A stretch of 64,000 nt of DNA from Amaurobius ferox (lineage: Eukaryota; Arthropoda; Arachnida; Araneae; Amaurobiidae). The position numbers and the translations under genes were made by a program. Shown here in pieces: positions 11,432 to 24,553 of this stretch; position 1 is the stretch's first letter; each line of letters begins with the position of its first letter. The stretch lies in NCBI GenBank assembly GCA_951213105.1, contig OX578140.1, positions 116,358,653 to 116,422,652 on the forward strand. The letters are read 5' to 3'. The notes beneath the pieces were generated by a model, which searched no databases, was not told the origin of the DNA, and saw only the letters and a list, made by a program, of their open reading frames with translations.

Positions 11432-14063
11432 CATAGGCGGCGCCACGGAAGGTGCTAGGGATGCTTCAGCACCCCCATTACAAACTGCGCAAGCACTCCT
11501 TTTTACTTAACAACTGTCCCTTATTTCAACAATTTTCAGTTTCTCCATCCCCCCTTTTTTCAAGTCGACATTTTATATATTTTATTACGGATTTATAAAT
11601 CTGAGATCAGATATTTTTAGGATTTGTCGCTAGACCCAATTCCAAATGACTGCATATGCGCTAGGCTTCAATAAAGAAATCTGTCGTAAACTTACGCCTA
11701 TCACGGAAAGATACAGAAGCAGTTAGTTTCGTATCAAGTTTGGCAGAATATTGTCAATATCCCTTTGGCGTCTGTGCTAGCGTGTTCAGATTTTTTAAGT
11801 TTCTTTTTATTTAGTATATTTTACGAATTAATACCATGGCTATATCATGCAGAAATCGATGGACAAAATATAATGAATTAAAGTTCCACAAGTAAACTAT
11901 TTGTTATTTTATATCTGTACATGTTTCGCGTGAAATAACTCATTTTTTCATTAATCTGAGATTTTATAAAACTATGTGTGTACGGTTTGTGATTTTGTAT
12001 ATCGATAACAATGAAATTGTTTCTAGTATTTGACTTAAAATAAGAATGCTGGCAAAACACAAAATTGCATATTTAAACTATTTTATTTACCAAGATACAT
12101 TAATTTAGAATTATGTTACTTAATTCCTAGTGCTTATTTTTATTACATAAAAATTTTAAGAAATACTTATCAAATTCACCGTTTTTCACCAGTGCCTGTG
12201 CATTTACAATAGAATTATATTTTAAAAAATACATTTTGTGAAAATTAAGACTGAAAAAATATTCTTGTAAAGAATATTTTTGCAAAGAAACTTATCTTCC
12301 ATAATTATTATTCAAATGAATTATATGTTTCATAAATAATCGTGGAAGAAATCATATGCATTATAGATCAAATTTTTATCTAACCATATTCATATAAATT
12401 TAGGAAATACAAGCATTTACGAAAGTAAATGGGCTAGATAATTTTTAGCAGAAATAGATAATGAAATCTAAAACCTGACTGCAAATATATTTTACACAGA
12501 GAAAAAAATTCCAAATTACTTAAAGCAATTCAGAAATTTGTGCTATACTGATAAGTAAAGAATGGATAAAAATAATTTGTAAAATCACCATACAAAAGTT
12601 ACACTCGACAGCTGTTTTTTGTAAAGTATTTTATTTTATTTTATTTTATCATCAATGAAGGTGAGTAGTTTTATTTTATAGATTCACAATGTTAAAAAGT
12701 TTACTTATTGCGTTAGATGGAGAGTCAATTTAATGGGAATTTGGAAGACAAAAATGACTTTTAACTTTTATAGTAAAAGATGTAGGAAGTGTATTTTAAG
12801 TACTACATACCGTAATCAAGAATAAGGTTTATGTAAAAAAATGATATGGGATAAAAAAAATAATTTTGATTGCTTATTATTACATTGCAAGCAAGGTACA
12901 AAAAAATTAATTCTGCGATAAAGTATGTCCATTGTTATGCTCTTTGTTTAAATCTCGTACTCGTTACTGCTTGCACTTCTCAAAAGGAAAACAGAAAAAT
13001 ATTTGACTTCTTTGGAGTCATTCAGTGCCTTTATAATTTTATGGAAAGCAGTCCGATGCGTCACGCAGTTTTTGAAGATGTGGTACGAATAATGAATGGC
13101 AAACTGAAAACGCTAAAATCGCTCTCAACCAGAAGATGGGCCTATCATTCAGAAGCTGTAAGTGCTATTGAGGAGCAATATATCGGAGGCAACAGATGCG
13201 AAAACGAGAGCAATGGGAACTGGACTGCTGTACCAGGTGAAATCATTTAACTCCATTGTGTGCTTAGAAATAATGCATCCAATTCTTTAAATGATTGTCA
13301 AAACCAGCAAAGCATTGCAATCACCAACAATAAATTTGGTTGAGGCAATCGACGAAGTGAAAACCCTCACATCAGCTTTAAAATATATCCGCAAAATTTC
13401 AGAGCATGTACAAAACAACAGTAGAGATATGTTAAAAATTGGACATTGCAATACCTTCAGTAAAGATACAAACTGTCTCGTCTATGATAGACGACTTCGT
13501 ATCTTCACAAGTGATCGTTGAATCGATGCAAGAGGAGGTAAAATTATTTACATTTTATCCAGTTTTGGATTCTTGCATCTCTGGGATAAATGCCGGATTT
13601 TCTCGGAAAACAAAAGATATCGTAAAGTTTGTGAGGAAAATTTTCAATGTAATGTTTGCGGAAAATGATATAGTGGTATCACTGATGAGATCTGTCCGGC
13701 AATAAAGAGATTACGAACTAATGACAGAAATTGAATTGCTGTAAAGTAAACCCCAAACTTTGACTTTCACTCCTGAAACTATTCCTCAGTGATTCGAATG
13801 GCTTTCAAATTTTGAAAGGAAAAAAATGTACTGCAATTTCGCAGAATTTATTTCAAGGTTTGCAATAGTACCAGTTACCAGTTATTTTTGCGAACGCAAT
13901 TTTTCAAAACTGAACAAACAGAAAACCGAACTTCTGTCTATAATGACACAAGTTCATCTTAGCTCTTTAATGATCTCATTGAACGACGTACAGCAATTTT
14001 CACACATATGGATGATGTTATTGAGCAGTTCAAAAATATGGTTTCGTTTGAAAGGCGAATGAA
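11432..14063 (+). mobile_element. hAT-family transposon remnant
   Basis: The left end CATAGGCGGCGCCACGGA, followed by 'gctagggatgcttcagcacccccat', resembles the terminal region of ZMYM1-like hAT elements. The transposase remnant at 12885-14063 follows in the same orientation. No right TIR or 8-bp target duplication could be found, so the right boundary is only the end of the coding homology. 11500-12870 looks like non-coding element interior. Confidence 0.5.
12885..14063 (+). pseudogene. hAT-family (ZMYM1-like) transposase pseudogene
   Basis: An N-proximal piece reads INSAIKYVHCYALCLNLVL and LKSLSTRRWAYHSEAVSAIE, typical of the hAT RNase-H-like core and its TRW block. The frame then changes and resumes as SFNSIVCLEIMHPIL, an in-frame stop, and MIVKTSKALQSPTINLVEA. 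A further shift leads to FTFYPVLDSCISGINAGFS. The last piece (13826-14062) reads RFAIVPVTSYFCERNFSKLN and LLSIMTQVHLSSLMISL, the hATC dimerisation region. At least two frameshifts, one stop and missing segments show it is dead. The N-terminal zinc finger is absent. Confidence 0.8.
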
Positions 14064-14509
14064 TTTGTAATGGAAAAAATTGCTCTATATATAGTCCTCT
14101 GTGTTTTTTTTTAGGAAAAATAAAAAGGGTACATTTCGCTTTTCTTGAAAGGTAACTTTGGATTGGCTTCTTCGTTGTTCCTTTGTGTTTAAATTAAGTT
14201 CACATTTAAATATACAGGGTGTCCCATAAAGATGTATACTGTTGCCAATTGTGAGTAATAAATAACAGTACTGCGTAAAGGCTGTAAAATATGATATTCT
14301 ACAGTAGAGACTGTAAAATAAAGGGACAAGTAATAAAATAGAAATCATAGAGGCTAAGTTATAAGAGTATGAAAATACATTGCAATGTATATTCAAGAGA
14401 ATGTAGATGTTTAGCTAAAAAAAGATACTAAGGAGAGATTTTTAAAAATTGTAGGCTAATCAAAACCTATTAAATATACCATTTATTAAATATGCTGGAT
14501 ATTCATATA
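14064..14509. other. Unannotated, with an isolated 'TACAGGGTGTCCCATAAAG' motif
   Basis: TACAGGGTGTCCCATAAAG at about 14213 resembles a terminus seen on many arthropod DNA elements. No inverted partner was found nearby. No coding homology in the 103-codon minus frame here. Confidence 0.3.
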
Positions 14510-14885
14510 ATTTACAGGTTATTAATGTGCAAAGCATGACATTTTTTATCGAATAATCTATAAATTCTGAAAAGTTGATTAAGTATAATATTTCTAAGTA
14601 ATTGAATCGAGTTGCAGGAATTAAAGGTTAATATTTTATTAATATTTAATTTAAAATAGTCTTTTTTTTATCATATAAATTAGTAACTATCCCATTAGTA
14701 GGTTCTATAATTAGATTTAAATCCAAATAATTAATATTATTACTTAATAATAGTAGTTTCATTAGGCATTAATTCCAAATCATCCGGATAAAAATATATC
14801 TATGCATAATTATCAGAATAACATATCAGATCATCAACATATCTGTAAATTTTATAGCCTGTTGAAGCAAAGGATTTTTCATAAT
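14510..14885 (-). pseudogene. Penelope-like reverse transcriptase, C-terminal fragment (P1)
   Basis: Minus-strand translation gives [20 protein letters not shown], with the catalytic Asp pair at 14835-14830. After frame changes it gives YPDDLELMPNETTI, then FNSCNSIQLLRNIILNQLF and ALHINNL. These match motifs of the 33-kb element ([37 protein letters not shown]). Its 5' side is cut off exactly at the (TA)n tract 14886-15134. Multiple stops and frameshifts. Confidence 0.75.
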
Positions 14886-16060
<1,175 letters not shown>

Positions 16061-18120
16061 TTATAGTGTACACATATTACTAATCAGGCGTTTTATGCGG
16101 AACAAATAGCTAATGATTAGATTTAAAAAAACTTGGTTACTAAGGCAAGAAGAATAGTGAGGGAAGAATTTTACATTAAATTTAAATTGATGTCTCTTAT
16201 CATAAATAGTAGTATTGAATAAGTAACTGTATATATAAATGGTGATATCAAGATAATTTACAGATTTGGAAGGGTGGGATTCATTAGGTATTAACTCAAG
16301 ATTGGATGGATAAATATTAAGTGTAGGTAAAGAATCATGGAGAGTATGAATACAAAGAAAAACATCATCAATGTAGCGAAAAATAGAAATGTTATGTGTA
16401 AACAGAGTGGATTGTCTTTCGTAAAAGTAAAGATACATATTGCCGAGCATAGAGCTACTAGTGGATCCTTGCGGTACTCCAATCGTTTGGAGGTATACAG
16501 CATTACCATGTACAAGATAGTTATGAAAAAGAACAAAATGCAATAAATTATTAAAGGTAGACGAGTCATATTTAGTAAGAGTATTTAATTTGAATTGATC
16601 GAAGAGTTGTTTAATGACATAAAATAAATCTTTGATGATGAAGTTATTAAAAATATCTTTAAAATATAAAGTTTGGATTGAGTCAATGGTAGTAAAGGAT
16701 TTCAGTTTTTGAATAAGTTCATAGCTGTTTCTGATAATGAAATGTGGTTCTTTGGAAATTTCATGAAATAGACAGTTTAAGACTTTGAGAAGTTTTTTAT
16801 TAGCTTTTGTTGTGTAAGAGTTATGTCCACTGGTAACTGTTCTAAATTTTACTGGGTCCCTGTGAAATTTGGTATGATTACTAAATATGGAATGTTTAAA
16901 TTTTGATGAGTATCAAAAAATTGTTTGCACGTGGAAATAAGTTTTCGTTTTAAGTCATATATGATTGTTTTTTGCAATTTGAAGGTATTTATTTGATTTA
17001 AATTGGATAATAATGTTTTAATGCAAAAATATTTGCAGAAAATAGCATCGTTCGATGCAGCTTTGTCAACATACGTAAAAACTAAGAATTGTTGCAAATG
17101 GTTTGTTTTAATTTTGATAATCGAAAATTAGACTTTGGAATATGCGTATGTGAAAGCTTAAGTTAAACATAGGATAAAATTTTAGATTTCCAGACACAAA
17201 AGGCTTCCATTGGTATGAAATGCGTAATGGACATTTTATAGATGAAATTATTAATATCAAGGGAGAGAGTGTTAGGGATAGATTTAGGTTGATTTTTAGA
17301 AGGTAGTCTATATTTAGTTACATATGGCATAATGAGTTTTAAGGAAGGGTCAGTGCTATATCTAAGTTGCCCGTTAGTGCATGACCAAAATGGGTATTTT
17401 TAAATGGTTTGCAATGCAGGGGAATGACAATTACATAGATTATTTTTATCTATCGGAGTTGAGGAGGATAGATAAGTAGATTTTGAAACATGGTTATAGT
17501 TAAAAATAAGTCTACCGAACGGGATATTATATTAATATGATTTAACGATATTGATATATTTTATTGGAAATTCATGTGATAGGTGATGGGTGATATTGAA
17601 GGAATCAATGATGCGGTTTGAAAAGTTTATTACACAATAAGAGTTAGAGGGAGGGATGGCAGGTTGAAAATTAGCAGGCATTAAGCTACGATTGAGATAA
17701 TGCGCTCGGGTGACAATTAAGTCAAAGAATAAGTATGAGAAGTGAGAGCTTGACAAATTTAAATTAATATAGATATTATAAACAGTGTTAAGAAGTTTTT
17801 CTTAATAGCAAAAATACAGGTTTTACATTCAGTTATATTGAGGAAGTTTCATAGAGATTTAAAAGCATAATGATTTTAGTTTTAATGTAGAAAAAGTTTG
17901 AATTATTGCTAGTATGTTTATTGACCTTACTACCTCTTTTAATGCTTTTGGAATTTTTGGAATGATTAACATTGCTTGAAGTTTTGATGAGGTTGTATAT
18001 TGATAATAGTTGTGGTGTATAGCCTGCGAAGGATTTTTTGAAAATGTTTTGGTTAAAAAGAAGTTGATTCAGACCATAAGGGAATATACATTTATGTTTG
18101 ATTATATAATTTTTTTCAAA
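16061..18120 (-). pseudogene. Penelope-like element P2: remnant of N-terminal endonuclease tail plus reverse transcriptase
   Basis: Read on the minus strand. It opens (about 18115) with NYIIKHKCIFPYGLNQLLF, which matches the end of the GIY-YIG domain of the 29-kb element (HIKQFGTLFPFGLN). A long linker follows, with blocks SSSHFSYLFFDLIVTRAHYL and FLVFTYVDKAASNDAIFCKY. The reverse transcriptase has IPYLVIIP, VKFRTVTSGHNSYTT, LYFKDIFNNFIIKDL, VYLQTIGVPQGSTSSSMLG and FRYIDDVFL (Asp pair 16369-16364), and the thumb piece YDKRHQFKFNV. At least three frameshifts or stops. No C-terminal endonuclease follows. The domain order is therefore EN-RT, truncated 5' near the (TA)n at 18148. Confidence 0.75.
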
Positions 18121-18146
18121 AAATAATTGATGATGAAGATTTGGTA

Positions 18147-18147
<1 letters not shown>

Positions 18148-18181
<34 letters not shown>
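18148..18181. repeat. (TA)n tract at the 5' boundary of P2
   Basis: Pure TA run of about 34 bp directly upstream (minus strand) of the P2 coding remnant. Confidence 0.95.
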
Positions 18182-18185
<4 letters not shown>

Positions 18186-18334
18186 CATAAAAGATTCATC
18201 AATACTGTAACCCCACAAACAACAATTTCCAACAGCTTTTTAGTGTAAAAAAGCGCTATGCAGCTCTTACAAAATAAGCACATATAGTGAATACAATTGA
18301 AAAAAGATAAAAAGGGGTTATGCTTACAGGTAAA

Positions 18335-18455
18335 GTATGAAACGGCCAAGGGGGATTGTGACCCTTTGTTACCGGTTACAGCATGCTTTGACACCAAGGA
18401 AATACTCCCGGAACCGATACCTGCCCGAAGCAACCTCCCGTCGGCCAACATAACA
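18335..18455 (-). mobile_element. Penelope-like terminal (pLTR-type) fragment
   Basis: On the minus strand it has the order 'ggtatcggttccgggagtat', '...ggtaacaaagggtcacaat' and 'cccccttgg'. That is the same sequence framework found at the 3' end of the 29-kb element (32680-32760) and at 51775-51855, 52040-52130, 58850-58945 and 59805-59895. Confidence 0.5.
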
Positions 18456-19285
18456 AGGAATGATCTTTCTTGTTAATTCATATTGAGTGTTGTATCCGTC
18501 CTAAAACTACTTTATTTTTGCTTAAATTCTGTGCATCTACATACTGAAACAACGGAAATACAATATATTTGAGTTTCAATGATTATCCAAATTTGATTAT
18601 TTCTACAACGAAGCCTATTTTTCACTTATGTGAAATGTAAACAGCAAAATATGTAGAATGAGTTGTATTAGAATTGCTATATTTCTTTAACACAAAATAA
18701 TTTAGTCCATGGAGTCTGCATGGCTGATATGAATGAAATATTAATTGATTTTATAATGAGAAGGACGATTTTTTTCGTTGAAGTTTTAAGCATAGAGTTT
18801 AATTACTTGTAGGCCCATGATCTTAATTTTTAAATAAAATAAATTATTATAGTATTGTAATGAATGAAATGAATGGGAGAAAGTTATGAATGAAATCCTG
18901 TTTTTCTAGAGAGATCCAGCCGTGTTATTTTTTTATGACGTCATTTGAATTAATTTCAGTTGTGTTCGATGAAGTTTTCAAATATAAATTATTGTAGTAT
19001 TATGATAGTTTTAAAAATATTACCGTGGAATGTATCGCATTTTAGAGATATTTAAACCAGGCAATTGATATTTCAATGCCGTCATTTGAATGAAGTTTAT
19101 TTTTTTCAATGAAGGTTTAAGTTTTCAAATATAATAAATTAATGTAGTATTGTGATAAGTTTTAAAATATTACCGAGGAATGTATTGCGTTTTCGACTTT
19201 TTTAAATAAAATTGCATTGAAGTTGGAAAGTGTTTCATAATCAATGCTTGAAGCATGATTGATCTTTCTTGTTACTTATGAATTG
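18456..19285 (-). repeat. Dispersed repeat E, inverted copy
   Basis: Reverse complement of 25796-26680: 'ggacggatacaacactcaat', '...aatttgattatttc', '...cttcaatgcaatttta' and '...ttgattatgaaacac'. The copy is bracketed by a near-identical direct repeat of about 28 bp (TGATCTTTCTTGTTA at 18459 and 19259, each followed by a TT(C)AT-ATTGAGTG block). It contains internal 'ttttcaaatataa...attgtagtat' subrepeats. No coding capacity. Confidence 0.65.
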
Positions 19286-19403
19286 AGTGAGTGTAATTAA
19301 TTTAATTAGTTTGCACCCTAGGTGAGAACTCTTAAAGTTCCAGAACATTTCTGCACATTTAATTTTTACGCATACAAAATTATTTTTAAAATGTGAAAAC
19401 TTT

Positions 19404-19915
19404 TTACTTTCCTTATATATATAATGTATAAGGAAAGTATTGTGACGGGGTCGAAAATTCGAATTCGAGTTTTCGACGGGAGAGCACGTTTCAAGCATCC
19501 CTGATCACGAATCGAACATTTTTGAAGTGATGTCTGTGTGTGTGTGTGTGTGTGAAAGTATGTGTGTGTGTGTGTGAAAGTATGTGTGTGTGTGTGTGTG
19601 TGTGTGTCAGTGGGTCTGTGGAGACGATAACTGACGAACGAATGGACCGATTTGAACCAAATTCGGTACAAAAATCACAATCCGTAAACAGTGGAAACCT
19701 GTTGTTTTTATACGCAATCGAATGTTCAGAACCCCCCTAAATTTTCGAATGAAATTTTGAAAAAATCGTCAAAAAATCAAAACCACTTATAAAGTTACGC
19801 AAATAGACATTTGTTATGTAATTATTCATTAGAAAACGATTGACATAAATTTTAGAACGCTAACACGAGCCGTTTTTGAGATATTGTATATTTTTCAAAA
19901 AGAATATCGTGCATT
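19404..19915 (-). mobile_element. Family A element, 5'-truncated
   Basis: Begins TTACTTTCCTTATATATATA at its 3' terminus. It continues through the hairpin, 'gacgggagagcacgtttcaa', a (TG)n tract, 'gacgataactgacgaacgaa' and 'gaaccaaattcggtac', to 'gagatattgtatatttttc'. The distal 5' third is missing. Confidence 0.8.
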
Positions 19916-21029
19916 AGAGCAATAAACAATATAGTTAGCACAACATAAATTGCTAACAAAAAATAAAATATGATTTTTGTTTTAAAAACATATGTTCTCT
20001 TTTTCAGTGCGATCAAACCCACGGCTTATCTATATCCCGCTACCAGGAACACAAGATACACTTAAGCCATGCCAAACCAAAGTTTCAGGCCAAAGAACCA
20101 CGTGTAAATTGCCTTTATACAAAACTGGTGGCGCCATTTAGTACGGCAAAGTTGGAGTAATGCAAAAAAAAAAATGCTTTATATTCTTAATATTGTCCTA
20201 CAAAACCAATACGTATATTTATAATATTTATAAGAAACTTATTTTTGATTTCAAATTTTGCAGAATATAAATTAATGATGAATATAAATTTATGATTATG
20301 TGAATCAAATTTCTGCAACTGTTTCCGTGCTTTGATTTCTTCCTGTTATTATTTCTAATTCGAAATATACATGTATATATATATATATATATTTGAATTT
20401 ACCTTATTCTTACAGTTTTAATTAAATTCCTGAAAATAACAAATTATCTTATTTACGGTAAACGAATTCTATAATTAGTAAATTTAAAGTTAAATGGAAA
20501 ATGAAAATTGATTTTAAAAATACAGTTCAATTATGAAGGGAAATTTTCGAGGAAAATGAGATTAAAAGAAACGTAATCTTAAACCACAGCGAATAACGAA
20601 AATGTTTTACTTAACCCGCGTTGTTATATTGCAAAATTGAATATATCTTATCAGTTATTCTCTTTGGAATTGATTTAATGCAATCAATATGCTAAAACTA
20701 AACATTATGAAATTTTCTTTAAAGATTAAATAGAAAATGTTATTATATAATTCAAAAGCAATTTTAATGCTTATATTTCGCCTTAATTAGCCTATAGATA
20801 GAGACTATTTTGATCATTTCAAGATATATTGAGCTGAATCAGCTCATTTTAATTTTGTTGTATGTAATAAGCATTTGATTAGCTTGAATTGTAATATATT
20901 TAGGGTATTTAGAGAAGGCGTTAAAAACACTATATCATGGACCTTATGCATCATTTTTTCACTGTTAAAGAAGTAAATTTATTGCATTTTATAAAAGGAA
21001 AGTCATATTCTATCTACGTCCTAAAAAAA
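19916..21029. other. Unannotated AT-rich stretch
   Basis: No gene or repeat partner identified. Short (TA)n at about 20374-20391. 20010-20130 is less AT-rich ('gctaccaggaacacaagat', 'ctggtggcgccatttagt') but I recognise nothing in it. Confidence 0.3.
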
Positions 21030-21949
21030 TCTGATGTGCGAAACACATGACTTTCCTTATATAATGCAATGAATTTACTACTTTTACAGTAAAAAAATAG
21101 GTTTTTCTTATAGTAGATACTTATATTCTTTCCAAGATATTGAATTTTCGACGATTAGTCGTCATTTTCATTGATTTAGCGTCATTTTTATCCATTTAGC
21201 GAGATTTTCGCTAATTTGGCAACATTTAGAAAAATCGCCAAGTTGGCGACATTTCGCAAACTCATCGCCAAAATCTCGCCAAGCAATATGGACAGAGAAA
21301 TAATTTATTCTTCTAGCAGATAAATGACTATTGGCGTTCAAATGCAAAAGTATTACTCAAAGTATCTTTCCTCATGAATGGAACGAGTTAGATCCATGAG
21401 AATGATGTCACAAAATTTATGGCATGATATTACATATGAAAAGTAAATATGTTTTTCAACAGTTAATATTTTTTATGGCATTTTTTGATAAATTTGTTTG
21501 AAAAATGTGTCATATCTCGAGAACGGTTCATGCTAGCGTTCGAAAATTTATGTCAATCGTTTTCAAAGAAAAAATTACATAAGAAATATCTATTTGCGTA
21601 ACTTTATTATAGGTTTTGATTTTTTGATAATTTTTTCAAAATTTCACTCGAAAATTTAGGGAAGTTCTGAACATTCGATTACGTTTAAAAACAATAGGTT
21701 CCAGTATTTACGGATTGTGATTTTTGTACCAAATTTCATTCGAATTTCAAATGCTCCATTCGTTCGTGAGATATCGTCTCCACAGACTCACTGACACACA
21801 CACACATACACACACGCAGACATCACCTCAAAAATGTTTGATTCGTGATCAGGGATGTTTGAAACGCGCTCTCCCGTCGAAAACTCGAATTCGAATTTTC
21901 GACCCCGTCACAATACTTTCCTTATACATTATGTATATAAGGAAAGTAA
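21030..21949 (+). mobile_element. Family A element, full length
   Basis: Starts TCTGATGTGCGAAACACATG after an A7 run and ends GGAAAGTAA at 21949. Internal order is: 5' ACTTTCCTTATATAATGCA, a GCCAAGTTGGC palindrome, 'aaatgactattggcgttcaa', 'gagaacggttcatgctagcg', '(CA)n', the GAATTCGAATTTTCGAC near-palindrome and the terminal hairpin. About 920 bp, non-coding. Confidence 0.85.
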
Positions 21950-22320
21950 TAACATGAGCATATAATCCATATGAACCGATAAGATTTTAAAAATATATTT
22001 TATATAAAAAATTATTTTGTGTAATCAATGCGTAGTTATGAAAATTGTCATAAATCTAGAGAGCTGCGTAGAATAAGTGCGCAGTTAATTAAAAAAGATA
22101 GACTTATAACTGCAAATTATCCGCTACAAAACGCGTTGGCCGTCTATAAAGAAGCGTGAAAAAAATGTTGTGTACGGCTGTGTGACGCCAGCTTGGCGTA
22201 CACAGCAATAAGCTGTGTAACGCCAAGCTGTTGTGTGGGAGCCGTTTACCACAGCAACCGTGTTATAACAACATTTATCCCACACTACATGTAACGTGGT
22301 TTCGCGGAAACAATTCTAAA
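21950..22320. other. Unannotated, with nested palindromes
   Basis: 22180-22245 contains ACGCCAGCTTGGCGT and two further copies of the same arm (CTGTGTAACGCCAAGCTG), able to fold in more than one register. It lies just upstream of the Tc1-like remnant and may be its 5' untranslated region. No coding homology. Confidence 0.35.
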
Positions 22321-22970
22321 CCGTTTGCATGATGCAGGACTCCGAAGTATACGATCTTTTTGATACCTATCGTTTCAACTACTTCACCGGTTACGTCGCC
22401 TCCAGCGGTGTCAAATGAAACGCAATTGGTCGACAGAATGGTGAAACATTCTGTTCACGGGTGAATCACGATTCTGTTTTTACATGCCAGGTGGACGTAC
22501 CCGCGTATGGCGGTGATTTCAACAACGCCACCAGGAAGCGCTTCTATAAGTCGCCACACAACCTTCCTAAATGGTACCATGGTTTGGGTGGTATAATATT
22601 TGGTGGACGAACAGTTTTGGTCAACGTTTCTGACAGTATTACGGCACAATGATACGTTTTTGACATTGTGAGACCTGTGGCACAGTCATATGTGTCAACC
22701 ATGCCTGGACTGCTTTTTCAGCAGGATAATGCCAGGGCACATACTGCAAGAGTAACTGTGAATAGTCTACAAGATTTTAGTATCCTGCCTTGGCCAGCAT
22801 ATTCTCCGGATTTGCCGCCAATTGAGCATATCCGGGACATCATGGGCCGCCGATTAAGAGAACTCCCAATTCCGGCAAATCATGTTCAGTTACAATCCCA
22901 ATTGCATGCTGTGTGGAGTGCCATCCCTCAGCACAGGAATGACCATCTCATTGACGGGATGCCTCGCTGA
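22320..22970 (+). pseudogene. Tc1-like transposase pseudogene
   Basis: With frame changes, the plus strand gives a C-terminal two-thirds of a Tc1-type DDE transposase. The first block is ILFTGESRFCFYMPGGRTRV, where the catalytic Asp of FTDESRF is Gly (22460-22462). The second is LLFQQDNARAHTARVTVNSL (Asp at 22725-22727). The third is PWPAYSPDLPPIEHIRDIMG (Glu at 22824-22826). Only 32 residues separate the second Asp from the Glu, against 34 in the DD34E family, so two residues are lost. The helix-turn-helix N-terminus and TIRs are not seen. Frameshifts lie between 22320 and 22660. Confidence 0.85.
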
Positions 22971-23095
22971 ATTCAATTCTGCATAGCCATTTGCTCTTTG
23001 TTCCTATTCCATATTGACCTAATAAATTTGAAACTCATTTTTGAAGAGTGAATTCGATATATGGAATTAAAACTTTTACAAAATGTACAATTTTT

Positions 23096-23978
23096 ATTTG
23101 ACCTACACACATAAAGTACATTGGAGAAAGAATTATAACGGGGACGAAAAGTTGAAATCTAATTTGTGACTGAAAAGCACATTTCAAGCATCCCTGAACT
23201 CGAATTGAGGGTTTTAAGATGATGTGTATATGTATGTGTGTGGGTGTGTGTGCCTTTGAGTATATGGACAAAATATCTCACGGATGATGAGAGTGTTTCG
23301 CACCTAATTTGATGTAGTTATTACAATCAACTATAGAATCAGTGAATACTGGAAACGTAACGATATTTAACGTGATCGAACGTTCGAAAGAGACCTCAAT
23401 TATCGACTAACTTTTTGAAAAATCGTAAAAAGATCTGGACATTTAATAATGATAAAGTAAATAAACATTTCGTCCGTAATTTTTGATTACGAAACCAAAG
23501 ACATAATTTCGAACGCAATCATTAACGGTTCTCAAGGTATTTTTGAAAATATAAAAATTACATCAAATTGAAAAAAAAAAAAAATCGTTAAATAGGTTAA
23601 TATTCCATATGCAGCATTATAGGACAAATTTATTAACTTCTTTCTCCTGAATATAGCTTGCTCCATTCATGGCTGGAAACATCTAATGTTAAAAATTTAA
23701 ACCATTGCAGAAAGTCCTCCACTCCTTTCTGCATATCAGTATGCAATGCTTGGCGATAAATTTAGCAACAATATGGCGACCTTGACAACGGACTTGGGAA
23801 AATATCGGCACTTTGACCACTTTTAAAAAATGTCACGAAATGGGCAAAAGGACGTTTAATACACGAAAATCACGCCAAATTGATGAAAAGTCAATATATT
23901 GAAAAATTAATTTCAATTTATTTTATACTTTTTCCTTGTTATCTTGGTGTAGGGACAGTCTTGTGCTGCCCCATTAGA
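23096..23978 (-). mobile_element. Diverged family A subfamily element, near full length
   Basis: Reverse-orientation copy with the family A order but about 30% diverged. It has 'gacgaaaagttgaaatctaat', 'gcatttcaagcatccctga', a (TG)n, 'caaaatatctcacggatgat', 'ggttctcaaggtat' and '...gccaaattgatgaaaag'. It ends 'gtgctgccccattagatt', the reverse of the TCTGATGTGGGCAGCAC start. Confidence 0.65.
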
Positions 23979-24553
23979 TTTTTTCCTATTTCTTTGTGTT
24001 TTGACTACATCATTTTAATTGATGCAAAACGATAATCGTTTTTACATTATTAATAAAAACTAATTAACTATTAGCTATCAAATATTAATACATTATTAGC
24101 AAAAAAAAATGTTTTTTAAAGTACCTCCTTTTATTATTTGTATGTAAGTTAAATGTATGAAAAATGCATTTATTAATTGTATAAAAAATGTATTTCTAAA
24201 AATGTAAGTAACTTAAATGTATCAAACAAAATGACATACCAAATTTCAACTTTTTCAGTTGCTCCGGTTCTGGAGTTATTCCCCAATAACGATATATTCC
24301 TGTAGAGGGCCCGATAAAGTAAGACAATGACATATTGAAGTTGTACTTTCTAACTAATTCGGTTTTTCGATTTATTATTAGAAAACGGGTACATTCGGAA
24401 TACGAGACCCGGACATGCTGCCCCGATAAAATTCGAAATCGGAGGAATTAAAATGTACCACAAACTGCAAGGACATACCATATTTTATATTATTATAATT
24501 AGGGGAATTTGATTAGTTCGTGTCTCAAAAATTTCGATCACATTGACAAAAAA

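Noticed and set aside
19540..19740. Frames with Cys-Val-Cys-Val runs and a TDERMDRFEPN-like sequence, seen at many sites
   Set aside because: These are translations of the family A (TG)n region and adjoining consensus. They recur with every copy and shift frame between copies.
22455..22652. Overlapping frames on both strands here
   Set aside because: They are out of phase with the Tc1-like transposase blocks read in the correct frame.
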